Source of the DNA: Martensiomyces pterosporus
Lineage: Eukaryota > Kickxellomycota > Kickxellomycetes > Kickxellales > Kickxellaceae
Direction of reading: 5' to 3'
Length of the DNA stretch: 50,176 nucleotides
Assembly: GCA_025201845.1 (NCBI GenBank)
Contig: MU604046.1
Location: forward strand, 1 to 50,176
Shown here: one piece after another, positions 37,784-50,176 of the stretch
How positions within the stretch are numbered: the stretch's first letter is position 1
Layout of the letters: each line of letters starts with the position of its first letter
Position numbers and translations under genes: made by a program
Notes under the pieces: generated by a model
What the model saw: the letters and a program-made list of their open reading frames with translations, nothing else
The model's database searches: none
What the model was told of the DNA's origin: nothing

Positions 37784-39949
37784 CTACAGCTCGAGAGGGT
37801 ACGGCAGGGTGGTGTTGGTGAAGGTGGTGATCCAGCGCAGAACCTCCGTGTACCACCTGACCGAGTTTCCGACGTGGTTGGTCCAGTGATCCTCATCCGG
37901 GAAGTACATCAGGCGCGCAGGCACGCCCTTCCTCCTCAGCAGAGTGAACGGCCCGACGGCGTTGTCTACCGTGAGACGGAAGTCCTTCTCGCCCTGGATG
38001 AAGAGGGTGGGCGTAGCAAAGTTGTTTGCGAACCTCTCGGGGTTCCACCTCTCGTAGTTTTGGCGTGCCCGCGCGTCAAAGGGCACTCCGCCAAAGTCGT
38101 GCTCGGGGAACCACAGCTCATCGGTGGAGTACCAGAATGCGGAGCTAGAGAACATGCCGTCGTGGTTCACCAGCGCCTTGAATCTCCTTGTCTGCGAGTT
38201 GAACCAGTTCATCATGTATCCTCCGTACGAGGCGCCCAGGGCGACCAAGCGGTCCTTGTCGATGTACGAGCGCGTGCTAATGAGGTAGTCCAGGCCCTTC
38301 ATCAGATCCTCGTAGGGGTACCCGCCCCACTGCAGGTGAATGGAGTCGGTGAAGTTCTGGCCGTACGAGGGCGATCCATGGAAGTTGACTTGGACAGCAA
38401 CAAAGCCAGCGCTGGCATACATGTTGGGGTTCCACTGGGCATAGCTAAACGAGTGGAGGTTGTTCTGCTGGGGCCCGCCGTGAACCAGGTAGGCGACGGG
38501 GTACTTCTTCTTGGGGTCAAAGCCTGGCGGCTTGACGAGCCATCCGTGGACGTACTCGCCGCGCGCTCCGCGGAACCAAAAGTCCTCGGCAGGACCCAAG
38601 TAAACGTCCTTGAGCTTCTCGCTGTTAACATCGGTCACCTGGCGCACGTTCTTGGTGCCAAGATCGAGAATGTGGATGTTGCCGCACTTGTCCTGCGCGC
38701 TGTGGGTCAAAACGAGCTTGTCCTTGCCCAGGAGACGCAGGTTGCCGGCATTTCCGCTGTGGGTAATCTTCTGACGCTTCCCGGTTGCCACGCTGACCGA
38801 AAAGATGGCGTTGTTGCCCTTGTCTCCAGTCACCGCATAGATGTCGCTGCCGTCGGCCGACCAGAGCAACGACTGAGGAGTCAGATCCCAGTCGCGAGCA
38901 ATCGAGGTGGTGCGGCCCGAAGGAATGTCGTGGATGTAGATGCGGTTGATATCGGACTCGTAGCCGGGCGTCTCCATCTGCAGCCACGCCAGGCGGTTGC
39001 CATCAGGAGAGAACGCCGGCGACCCAGCGATCCCGTGGACACTGCCCGTAAGCAGCTTGGGCTTCGACTTGCCGTCGGTGTCCACAAGGTAGATATCGAC
39101 GTTGGTGCCCCATGTCATGTCGTCCGAGGGATTGCGGGTAACAAAAGCAACACGCTTGCCCTTGGAGTCAATTACATAGTCCTCCGCATACCAGCGGATC
39201 AAGGGGTCGCGGAACGGAGGCAGCGACTGCATCAGGTTGACCTCCTTGCCAGCAGACCAACTGCCGCTCTGCGACCCATCCGAGGGCTGGGCGACCGGGA
39301 CAACGAATACGTTGGGCTTCTCCAGGGTCATCCACTCGTTCCAGTGCCTGATCCACAGGCTATTGTAGATCTGAGCCGAGTCTATCTTCTTGTTCTCCGC
39401 GGCCTCCAGCTCGCTTGTCTTCTGCAAATCCGCATCCGGATACACCGACGCAATGAACGCCAGCAGTCCCGTGTCCTTGCGATAGCTCACAGTTGAGATG
39501 CCCACTGGAGGCGTGTAAACGACGGAGCCGTTGACTCCCGACTGCAGCGGCTGGCTATAGATGGAGCCCTTGTGTAGGTACCCGAAGGTGCTGTCGTCGA
39601 ACCACAGTGGGTTGGAGAAGGAGAGCCCGATCTTGTCCTGAGTCAGGCGGGTGATGTTTCCGGAGGCAATGTCCAGGACGTTGATGAAGGTGGCCGACTT
39701 GTTGTCATCCTGGCTGTAGTGCGACTGTGTGAACAGCAGCCTGGTCTGGTCGGGAGAGAGGACGGGGGTGCCGGCGCGGTTCAGGGAGTGGAACAGGCGG
39801 ATGTCGAGGGGACGCGTGTTGCTCTCGTACTTGCCCTTGGCGACCGCAGGGGAGGCGTCCTCGGGTGCCTGCTGCGGACTTGCTGAGACTTGCCCGAGCG
39901 TGCAGAGGGCGAACGCGCAGATGGTAATGCGCAGAACTCGAAAGCCCAT
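37784..39949 (-). CDS. Secreted dipeptidyl-peptidase 5 (S9 prolyl-oligopeptidase family)
   Basis: A 721-residue secreted serine peptidase. A signal peptide covers residues 1-23 (ICAFALCTLGQVSA, then SPQQ). A beta-propeller domain follows, with WD40-like strands (LSPDQTRLLFTQS, FSPDGNRLAWLQ, WSADGSDIYAVTGD). The C-terminal alpha/beta-hydrolase domain has the nucleophile in GASYGGYMMNW (Ser ~570), Asp in FIQGEKDFRL (~654) and His in FPDEDHW (~685). The length and the block YPVAYLVHGGPQQNN fit fungal DPP5 (dipeptidyl-peptidase V), which releases X-Ala and similar dipeptides from extracellular peptides. Several N-x-S/T sites lie in the propeller. The start at 39949 is an ATG giving a clean signal peptide. 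A 598-codon open frame on the opposite strand is a codon-bias shadow. Confidence 0.9.
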   Translation of the reverse strand: MGFRVLRITICAFALCTLGQVSASPQQAPEDASPAVAKGKYESNTRPLDIRLFHSLNRAGTPVLSPDQTRLLFTQSHYSQDDNKSATFINVLDIASGNITRLTQDKIGLSFSNPLWFDDSTFGYLHKGSIYSQPLQSGVNGSVVYTPPVGISTVSYRKDTGLLAFIASVYPDADLQKTSELEAAENKKIDSAQIYNSLWIRHWNEWMTLEKPNVFVVPVAQPSDGSQSGSWSAGKEVNLMQSLPPFRDPLIRWYAEDYVIDSKGKRVAFVTRNPSDDMTWGTNVDIYLVDTDGKSKPKLLTGSVHGIAGSPAFSPDGNRLAWLQMETPGYESDINRIYIHDIPSGRTTSIARDWDLTPQSLLWSADGSDIYAVTGDKGNNAIFSVSVATGKRQKITHSGNAGNLRLLGKDKLVLTHSAQDKCGNIHILDLGTKNVRQVTDVNSEKLKDVYLGPAEDFWFRGARGEYVHGWLVKPPGFDPKKKYPVAYLVHGGPQQNNLHSFSYAQWNPNMYASAGFVAVQVNFHGSPSYGQNFTDSIHLQWGGYPYEDLMKGLDYLISTRSYIDKDRLVALGASYGGYMMNWFNSQTRRFKALVNHDGMFSSSAFWYSTDELWFPEHDFGGVPFDARARQNYERWNPERFANNFATPTLFIQGEKDFRLTVDNAVGPFTLLRRKGVPARLMYFPDEDHWTNHVGNSVRWYTEVLRWITTFTNTTLPYPLEL

Positions 39950-40821
39950 TGTTGCCGAGATTAATTAAAATAATAGGTGTAGATAAAGAGCAGGGCTATC
40001 AAATACAGCAGCGGGGTAGGGGAGAAATAGAGAAAAGGGATGCGGATTCAGCAGGGGAGCCACGCTCCTTGCGCTCCCTTTTAAGCTCTACAGGGGCTGC
40101 CAGAAAGCCCTGAGTGAGGGGGGGCAAGAGATGGCAGCCGCGCCTTCCTTGGCAAGCAGCGCTGATCTGCTTGACCAACACCTACTCCGCCCTCGACACA
40201 CGCATACAGCCCCCACCTCCCTGCCCAGGTGCTCGGTGGTACTGCAGCAGCCCAAGGGGATGTCCGCAATTTTTCTACATGGAGCTCAACCCACCTCTCC
40301 AGCTAGAAACCCGAGACAATCGAGTGTGGGAACATATTTGTCATTGCCATCACACATGCAATACCGAGCACTAGAAAAAGGCAGGTATGAGGGCTGGTTT
40401 GTGCCATATACTGTGGGTAATCCCGTTTTGTAGAACAAATAGAAATTATAAACACGTCCTGCGCAGTGCCAGGTCCGCCTATGTGCATCAGGATGCGACC
40501 TGTAGTTTTCCAGAAGTTGCTCCGTTAGCAAATAGAATTGGCAAATTCCAGCGGGTGCTTGTCTAATGCTGTCTGAAGATTCGCTTTCTCTTGATTTCTT
40601 CTTTCCTTCCGCTTGCGCAGATTCTCCTGCACATGCTCATGCCTTCCTCGGATTCGACTTGGCGACATACTGCGGCGGGAAAGCGGAAAAAGGCACTATG
40701 TAATGTGCGAAAGGGGTGCTAGCAATGGCGTGAGTGTGTTTTGGTGATCCCAGCTCAAAGAAATCATCAGCGTACTACTAAATAAAGCATACATGAAGCA
40801 AATGAAGCAAATGCGAGCACG
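39950..40821. other. Intergenic region between DPP5 and GAA1
   Basis: About 870 bases with the DPP5 promoter on the left and the GAA1 3' region on the right. It contains a 47-codon minus-strand frame (40525-40668, listed separately) and a 100-codon plus-strand frame (40131-40433) without similarity. A tandem ATGAAGCAA (twice, about 40794-40811) lies just after the GAA1 stop. No RNA gene is seen. Confidence 0.45.
40525..40668 (-). CDS. Possible 47-residue basic, charged microprotein
   Basis: A short ATG-to-stop frame, not recognised. The product begins MSPSRIRGRHEHVQENLRKR, is rich in Arg/Lys/Glu/Gln with strong helical tendency through ~residue 35, and ends EFANSIC. Pyrimidine-rich sequence ending in GCCGCAG lies immediately before the ATG, so it might also be the second exon of a spliced gene. 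It sits ~150 bases after the GAA1 stop on the same strand and could equally be GAA1 3'-untranslated sequence. The charged composition and absence of rare codons are the only support. Confidence 0.25.
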   Translation of the reverse strand: MSPSRIRGRHEHVQENLRKRKERRNQEKANLQTALDKHPLEFANSIC

Positions 40822-42720
40822 TCATGGGAGCGTGGCTACAACCATGCACAGCAGATTCACAGGCCAGTAGAACAGGCAAACAAGCGGGTAGGTCAAGCTC
40901 GAGTAGTGGTGGAAATCCTCCAGGAACATTCTAAACGGGCTCGATGTAAAGTCCAACGGATGCAGCCCCAGCAAGTTTCTCGCCAGCGTCAGCACACACA
41001 CGGGCGACGCCGCAAGCAGCATAGCAACACTAAGCACCCTCACCAGACGCGTGTTGCTGGGGTAAGCGCGGGTGAGGACAAGCGGCAGTCCCGCCACAAC
41101 AAACGTCACCAGGGCCAGGCTAAAGTTCATGACTGACAGGCACGCAACCACCACGGCCACATACAGCTCAATCAGGGCCTTGAGCTGGCGCCAGTCAACC
41201 ACACTGCGAGCCGGCTCTTCAGCGTAAATGTCCGAGATATGCAGAACCATGGATATCGACGCCAGGGCCATTGTAAACACGTACGCTGTAGAAGTTGTAT
41301 ACGTGAGCACTGTATGCGGGACGACCAGCGGGATAATGAACAGCAGAAAGCCCAGCGCGTGCATCCTCAGGATAATCCCGACATTGCTGGCCAGCGTCTT
41401 GCGCAGAAAGGCGTAGTACTTGTTGATCCGCTCGATGCGCGTCCTGGGGTTATCTGCACGCATCTCGTCTGTCCCCTGGAGCCACCACAAGCTCATTGCC
41501 TGGACAAGGAGGCTGGCCACCATCAGGCCGACTGCCGGAATGTAGTCGCCAATGGAGATGTACTTTTCGTTGGCCGGCAGGATATAGAAGAAGAACGACT
41601 GGTGGAAATGCTCCAGCAGGTTGTTCAAGCTACGCATGGTAGACTCGACCGTACGCCCGATGGTCCGCATCACGTAGGGAAGAGGCATCCCAGGGAGCTC
41701 GCCCAGTGCCAGTGAACCCGCCGCCTGCGCAATCTCATCGTTTGGCCTGACTATCCCCGAAAGAGTCAGAGCATCGATGCGGTAGCGCAGGAACGGCGCA
41801 TGCACGCCAATCGACGACCCAATAGCCTGCGATTTGACCTGGCGAAGCAAGAGCCTGGCCGAAGTAGCGTATTTCTCCAGCCATCCGGCATGCACGGGGG
41901 CGTCAACCATACCGTGGAGGTATGCAGGCATGCGTTCGACCTGCGATATGTACTGGATGATATTAATGAAATCCAGGTTAGGCAATTGGCCGCTCTTCCC
42001 CTCGAAGTGCAGCCCCATCCCGGCGTAGCTCTTCGCCGGAGGCAGCTCGAGACTCATTGCACCCTGTACAATCCCGCTTCTAACAAACAACGGCGTCACC
42101 CCCTCCTCTCCATGGTACGCCCTCAGCCACGTCTCAATGCCCTGTTCGCCCGAGTCTGTTACCACAAATATAATGTCTTTTGCCCAGTACACCTGCTCCG
42201 CCGCGAACCTTGCCAGCCCAGCCATCAGTCTTACCGCATTCACATTAGTCTTGTTGTCCGATGTCGTCCATGGCGCTGCAATCAGCAACGACTCGACTGA
42301 ATCGCTTCTCGAAGCCCTAAGGATTCCATGGACATTGATCCCGCGGTGCTCCCCCACACCTGCCACTTCCTCATAGGCGAACCGCTGGATCTCGCTGTCC
42401 AGCCCAAGCTCCTCAAACACAGTAAGGAGGGCATGTGCCTGTCTTTCTCTATAGTCGTGCTCGCCGTGAGAGCTCAAGGCCGTGTCGATGCGACTCATCG
42501 CTGCCATGTGCTCTTTAGAGCCGAACACGGTTTCCACCTGTGCAGGCATCATGGCGTTTTCTGAAAAGTAGGCATCGCGCGAGTAGTGTCCCAGGGGCAT
42601 CAGAAGAATCCATACGAGGCTTGCGAGGAGGAGAGGGTAGCTCAGGTACCCGCTGTATTGCCGCGCGAGCTTGAGCAGCGGAGAGGACCGCTCGCCTTGA
42701 CCTGACAAGACCAGCCCCAT
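40822..42720 (-). CDS. GAA1: GPI transamidase component GAA1
   Basis: A 632-residue polytopic ER membrane protein. The N-terminal TM helix (about residues 20-42, YPLLLASLVWILLMPL) is followed by the family hallmark YFSENAMMPAQVE. A large luminal domain related to M28 peptidases comes next (LLIAAPWTTSDNKTNVNAVR, then KDIIFVVTDSGEQGIETWLR). Six or so hydrophobic helices fill the C-terminal third, ending YWPVNLLCMVVATLP. GAA1/GPAA1 binds the GPI lipid and joins it to precursor proteins within the transamidase complex. The start is the ATG at 42720 (MGLVLSG), similar to human GPAA1 MGLLSD; the frame extends upstream only through a GTG. It is divergent from RBFA across 332 bases. Confidence 0.92.
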   Translation of the reverse strand: MGLVLSGQGERSSPLLKLARQYSGYLSYPLLLASLVWILLMPLGHYSRDAYFSENAMMPAQVETVFGSKEHMAAMSRIDTALSSHGEHDYRERQAHALLTVFEELGLDSEIQRFAYEEVAGVGEHRGINVHGILRASRSDSVESLLIAAPWTTSDNKTNVNAVRLMAGLARFAAEQVYWAKDIIFVVTDSGEQGIETWLRAYHGEEGVTPLFVRSGIVQGAMSLELPPAKSYAGMGLHFEGKSGQLPNLDFINIIQYISQVERMPAYLHGMVDAPVHAGWLEKYATSARLLLRQVKSQAIGSSIGVHAPFLRYRIDALTLSGIVRPNDEIAQAAGSLALGELPGMPLPYVMRTIGRTVESTMRSLNNLLEHFHQSFFFYILPANEKYISIGDYIPAVGLMVASLLVQAMSLWWLQGTDEMRADNPRTRIERINKYYAFLRKTLASNVGIILRMHALGFLLFIIPLVVPHTVLTYTTSTAYVFTMALASISMVLHISDIYAEEPARSVVDWRQLKALIELYVAVVVACLSVMNFSLALVTFVVAGLPLVLTRAYPSNTRLVRVLSVAMLLAASPVCVLTLARNLLGLHPLDFTSSPFRMFLEDFHHYSSLTYPLVCLFYWPVNLLCMVVATLP

Positions 42721-43052
42721 TTTGGCTTGTGCTGCTGAGATTATTCGTGCTATGCAGGATTTAAATGCGGGAGGCTGGGAGAGTAGGCGATTGCTGTTTG
42801 GCACAATTGAGAAACGAGTGGAGGAAAGAAGGCGCCAGCACAGCAGCCTTTGTTTCTCTCATGCTCTCCGCTGTTGGCTCACTCTCCGCACAGAATGCTG
42901 CCGACTCGGCTTCACCCGGAGCGAACCATAACATACCGTTTTGGTAGTAGTCACGCCGACAGCAAAAAAAAAAAAAACAGCCATAGTAGTGCGATCAAAA
43001 GCCGTGCTTCTTTTATCTTTTCTGCAAGCCCTCCGAGCAGCACAGATATATC
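42721..43052. promoter_or_regulatory. Divergent promoter region between GAA1 and the RbfA-like gene
   Basis: 332 bases must drive both genes. A run of 13 A residues lies at about 42965-42977, a possible nucleosome-excluding tract. No TATA box is evident, and no open frame here has similarity to known proteins. Confidence 0.5.
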
Positions 43053-44263
43053 ATGTTTGGCCGTATTTCAGCACTCGCAGGCACCAGAAGCGCTCCGCTG
43101 TGCTCGTGGCGGCAGATCAGCCAGTACAGCAAGAGCAGCGCCAAATTCAATGTGCGGGCTGCGGGCTCCAAGCCGAGCAAAGGCGAAAAGGGCAAGCATT
43201 CCGACAACCCATTCAGCGAGGACTCGCAAGTGAGCAGCGAGCTCGAGGAGATTGAGCGCAGCCTGCGCCGCAAGCAACTGGTGATAAACAACTACGACAT
43301 TCCCGGCAAGTACCAGAAGTTCTTCACAGGACGCCTGCGCAAGCGCGAGACCAAGCGCCTCGAGCGCCAGCTCGACAGCACAGCAGACGGGGAGGTGGAG
43401 GATTTGAGACGCGTGAGTTCGCGCACGGTGACCATCGACGAGCAGGCGCATGAGAGGAGGAGGCAGCTGCTTCGCAGCCACATACTGCGCATTCTCGAGA
43501 GCCACCTGGCCTCGGATCAACTGCCCGTCCGCCAGCTGTCGCTGCAGTACTGGGAGATAACAGATGTAAGTCGTCTATATTTAGCTGATGGCGGGTGTTT
43601 GATGAAGAATGATAGCAGATTGCCAAGCGATGTTCCCACTATGCCTGTGCGCCATTACTGTGTATTGTTGGTGCGGTCTGTAGGTCATTGTGTCGTTCAA
43701 CATGAAGACTGCCATCTGCTGCTACAAGATCACCTCACCACCGAAGGACGAGTTGGTAAAACCGGTATGTACGCAATGGATTTGTGTGTGCCCTGGGCCT
43801 GGCCGCCGCCGAACACCTTGCTCGCACTTCCCTCTGCCGCCATGCCACTTTGTTGTTCTTTTGTCTTTTGCACCCAGCCGGGCCCCGCTAAAAATAGACG
43901 TGCGTTCTTTCCCTCCTTATCTCTTGCTCTACGGCGCTTATTTGCGTCTCCTGCTTGTCCTACTGCGCATCGACGCCTCCCCCTAAGCGCTCTCATATTC
44001 TCTAAGTTTCTCTGGCGTGCGAGGCTTGTGCACACTCACGCATGTAGTTCCAAATCCGCAGGATTGTTCAAGAGTCGTCCGATTACCTCAACGCCGTCAT
44101 AAATCAAGAGCTGGCAAAGAGGTCGAGCAGGAGCTCCAAGGGACCGAAATCAGTAAACATCAAGTTCCGCAATAGCACGGCCACAGCCAGGCTGCTTGAC
44201 AGAATCCAGTCCGATGTACAGCTGTCAGAGAAGCATCCGAGCAAGGAGAGCAATAGCGAATAA
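43053..44263 (+). CDS. Mitochondrial ribosome-binding factor A (RbfA-like), three exons
   Basis: The model joins 43053-43565, 43684-43764 and 44048-44263, giving 269 residues, all junctions phase 0. Intron 1 (118 bases) has GTAAGT/CTGTAG and intron 2 (283 bases) GTATGT/CATGTAG. The N-terminus (MFGRISALAGTRSAPLC...) is basic and Ser-rich without acidic residues, a mitochondrial presequence. The spliced product reads through an RbfA KH-like domain: LLRSHILRILESHLASD, YWEITDVIVSFNMKTAICCY, then FQIRRIVQESSDYLNAVINQ and VNIKFRNS near the C-terminus, which is the helix, strand, strand, helix, strand order of RbfA. RbfA acts in maturation of the small ribosomal subunit. A nearby CAG at 44068 could also be an acceptor but would break the frame. 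Identification rests on pattern, since RbfA proteins are divergent. Confidence 0.7.
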
Positions 44264-48878
<4,615 letters not shown>

Positions 48879-49027
48879 AATTTTATGCTCACGCCCTTTT
48901 TACTTCATTCCTACCTCTCATCATACCCAGGCAATATACATATTTGGAACATCAGCACAATCTGCGTGTACATTGGGCTGGATCGCGGGCCCACTGTGAG
49001 GGAGCGACGGCGTGTGGCTTCCTTGTC

Positions 49028-49840
49028 ATGGCAACCCACACCGAGCAGCGCTGTTCTTCTGGCGCGTATGAAGAACTTTGCTCCCTCTTCCCCGTCGTCC
49101 GTTGACTCTGTTTGCACCATCGCACTAATTTTCTTATTCTACAGGCCTGACCAGTCGCTATTTCAAGCGTATCTCTTGCTAGCCATGACTGCAAACACCA
49201 ACGATACATCAACGATACCCGGCGTAGAAGACGTTGAAGTGGAAGAGGAGGAACGCGAGCAGTCAGCCCAGCTCGGCTGCTGCGTCATGCTTGACCCCGT
49301 AAGCCGTGGCATCGTCCCTGCTGCTGGCCAGCACGAGGCGCCAGACGTGCCAGCATCAGTGGGCGTTATGCTGCAATCTTGTCTTTTCGATGCCAGGAGC
49401 CCAGAAGCCATGCAACGGCGTCAGAAGCCCTGTTGTTCAGTGCAGGCTCAGCCTTTTGGACGAGAGGGACAAGCGCGGCAAGTTTGAGGGCGAGCACGAG
49501 ATGCCTGTTTGCATGCTCGGAGCGGCTGGGGTGCACAGGAGGTGCTGGCGTGTTGGATGCGCCGCGTTCTGGGGACGAGAGCATAGTGGTGCTCTTTTTT
49601 GAGGGCGGAGGTGGGTATATTCTGGGAGACACGCCGGGGGAGGAAGCGGCTGTATCTCCGAGTCTTGAAGGAAGCCAGGCGCCGTGTCTTTGTGCCAAGA
49701 TGCAAGGATGCACAAAGGCCCTGAATGCTCGATTTTGCCCTGAGGATGTAGCCGCTTTTCGACATGACGCTATCGTCTGGCAGCTGGACGAGCTCTACAC
49801 AAGCGTGTCGAGATTCTGTGGATCAGTGAGTGCAAAGTAA
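49028..49840 (+). CDS. Tentative three-exon gene of unknown function
   Basis: The product is not recognised. The model joins 49028-49065, 49145-49298 and 49397-49840, giving 211 residues. Intron 1 (79 bases) is well formed: donor GTATGA, branch-like CACTAAT at 49124-49130 and acceptor TTCTACAG; it joins MATHTEQRCSSG in frame to PDQSLFQAYLLLAM. Exon 2 encodes an acidic stretch (VEDVEVEEEEREQ). Intron 2 (98 bases, GTAAGC/GATGCCAG) keeps phase 0 and opens a frame to 49840 ending RFCGSVSAK, but it is less certain; retaining it gives a shorter product. Exon 3 overlaps open frames on the minus strand (49366-49713) that also look plausible, so strand and extent here are unsettled. The 5' end lies only 150 bases after the GFA1 stop, so intron 1 could instead be in the GFA1 3'-untranslated region. 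It is convergent with SF3B5. Confidence 0.35.
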
Positions 49841-49943
49841 GCGCAGCTTTATTTTCATCAGACAGTGCGTTGAAAAGAAATGCAGGCCAGTCTGCGATGG
49901 ATATTTGCCTGAGCGCTCTGGTGTGAAGCGGTCCACTGGCTGC

Positions 49944-50174
49944 TCATGCGTGGGGGTTTTGCGGTGGCAGTGGTGGTGGGGGTCCGCAAGGCTGCTGCAT
50001 TTTCTGCAGCATGCTGAATTTTGTCCTGGCTATTGACTCTCCTTCAGCGATGCTAATGTATGTTGCGAGGCTGGTGTCTGCCACATAGTACGCCAGTGTG
50101 TCGCGGTGCTGGTTTGCCAGCCACCGGTGCTTGCTGATGTCTGCGGTGCCAGTGCCCACGTACTTTGCGTGCAT
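49944..50174 (-). CDS. SF3B5: Splicing factor 3B subunit 5 (SF3b10/Ysf3), 5' end beyond the window
   Basis: The 76 residues present cover most of this ~86-residue protein. Matches to human SF3B5 are clear: KYVGTGTADISKHRWLANQH against KYIGTGHADTTKWEWLVNQH, then HRD, IAEGESIARTKFSMLQKM against IAENESKARVRFNLMEKM, and QPCGPP near the C-terminus. The tail PPLPPQNPHA is a little longer than in human. The first Met in the window (50174) is internal; about 13-15 N-terminal residues lie to the right of position 50176. SF3B5 is a structural piece of the SF3b complex of U2 snRNP, next to SF3B1, used in branch-site recognition. A minus-strand AAAATAAA at 49850-49857 is a suitable poly(A) signal ~90 bases after the stop. 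Confidence 0.93.
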   Translation of the reverse strand: MHAKYVGTGTADISKHRWLANQHRDTLAYYVADTSLATYISIAEGESIARTKFSMLQKMQQPCGPPPPLPPQNPHA

Positions 50175-50176
50175 GT

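Noticed and set aside
37700..39496. 598-codon plus-strand open frame opposite DPP5
   Set aside because: It lies entirely antisense to a complete DPP5 gene with signal peptide and catalytic residues. Its Arg/Val/Leu-rich composition is the expected shadow of GC-rich third positions, and it starts without a plausible context.
40131..40433. 100-codon plus-strand frame between DPP5 and GAA1
   Set aside because: ATG-initiated, but composition is nondescript, no domain or targeting signal is seen, and codon use is unlike the neighbours. It lies in the DPP5 promoter.

Overview
This window is nuclear DNA of a fungus. The evidence is nineteen protein genes of clearly eukaryotic type on both strands: 40S ribosomal protein uS5, a proteasome beta subunit, GPI transamidase, U5 and U2 snRNP proteins, Atg1 and Atg27, and a GH47 mannosidase. 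There is also a tRNA with internal Pol III promoter boxes, and spliceosomal introns with GTAAGT/GTATGT donors and TAG/CAG acceptors. Most genes are single long exons with C/G-rich third codon positions, and a few carry introns of about 75 to 550 nt. The Atg27 and small CRIB genes, the intron-poor layout and the 10-N scaffold gap would fit an early-diverging (zoopagomycete/Kickxellales-like) draft genome. That placement is inference only, because no rRNA or barcode is present.

Layout, left to right: an NmrA-like reductase (+) and tRNA-Asn(GTT) (+) face a ZNHIT1/Vps71-type HIT zinc-finger gene (-). Next is the 2192-codon DOP1 gene (-), divergent from ATG27 (+). A MINPP-type histidine phosphatase (+) follows, then an unrecognised two-TM protein (+) whose gene is broken by a 10-N gap flanked by two 616-bp near-identical copies, almost certainly an assembly artefact. 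Farnesyltransferase beta (-), RPS2 (+), proteasome beta6 (-), ATG1 (-, two exons) and PRP28 (-) follow.

The right half has larger intergenic spaces. It holds a three-exon gene for a roughly 95-aa CRIB protein resembling animal CDC42SE/SPEC proteins (+), tripeptidyl-peptidase II (+), a GH47 alpha-1,2-mannosidase (+), a secreted dipeptidyl-peptidase 5 (-), GAA1 (-), a three-exon mitochondrial RbfA-like factor (+), glutamine:fructose-6-phosphate amidotransferase GFA1 (+), a tentative three-exon gene of unknown function (+), and a 5'-truncated SF3B5 gene (-) running off the right edge.

The genes do not form a pathway cluster. They are housekeeping functions in ordinary eukaryotic order: trafficking and autophagy (DOP1, ATG27, ATG1), secretory glycosylation and GPI anchoring (GH47, GAA1, with GFA1 feeding UDP-GlcNAc and chitin), proteolysis (PSMB1, TPP2, DPP5), splicing (PRP28, SF3B5), translation (RPS2, tRNA-Asn, RBFA) and Ras-superfamily lipidation and signalling (FNTB, CRIB protein). 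I found no CRISPR array, transposon or secondary-metabolite cluster, and no convincing new multi-gene system. The most interesting items are the small CRIB gene, the unrecognised membrane protein, the two ATG-free leaders upstream of GFA1, and the candidate gene next to SF3B5.
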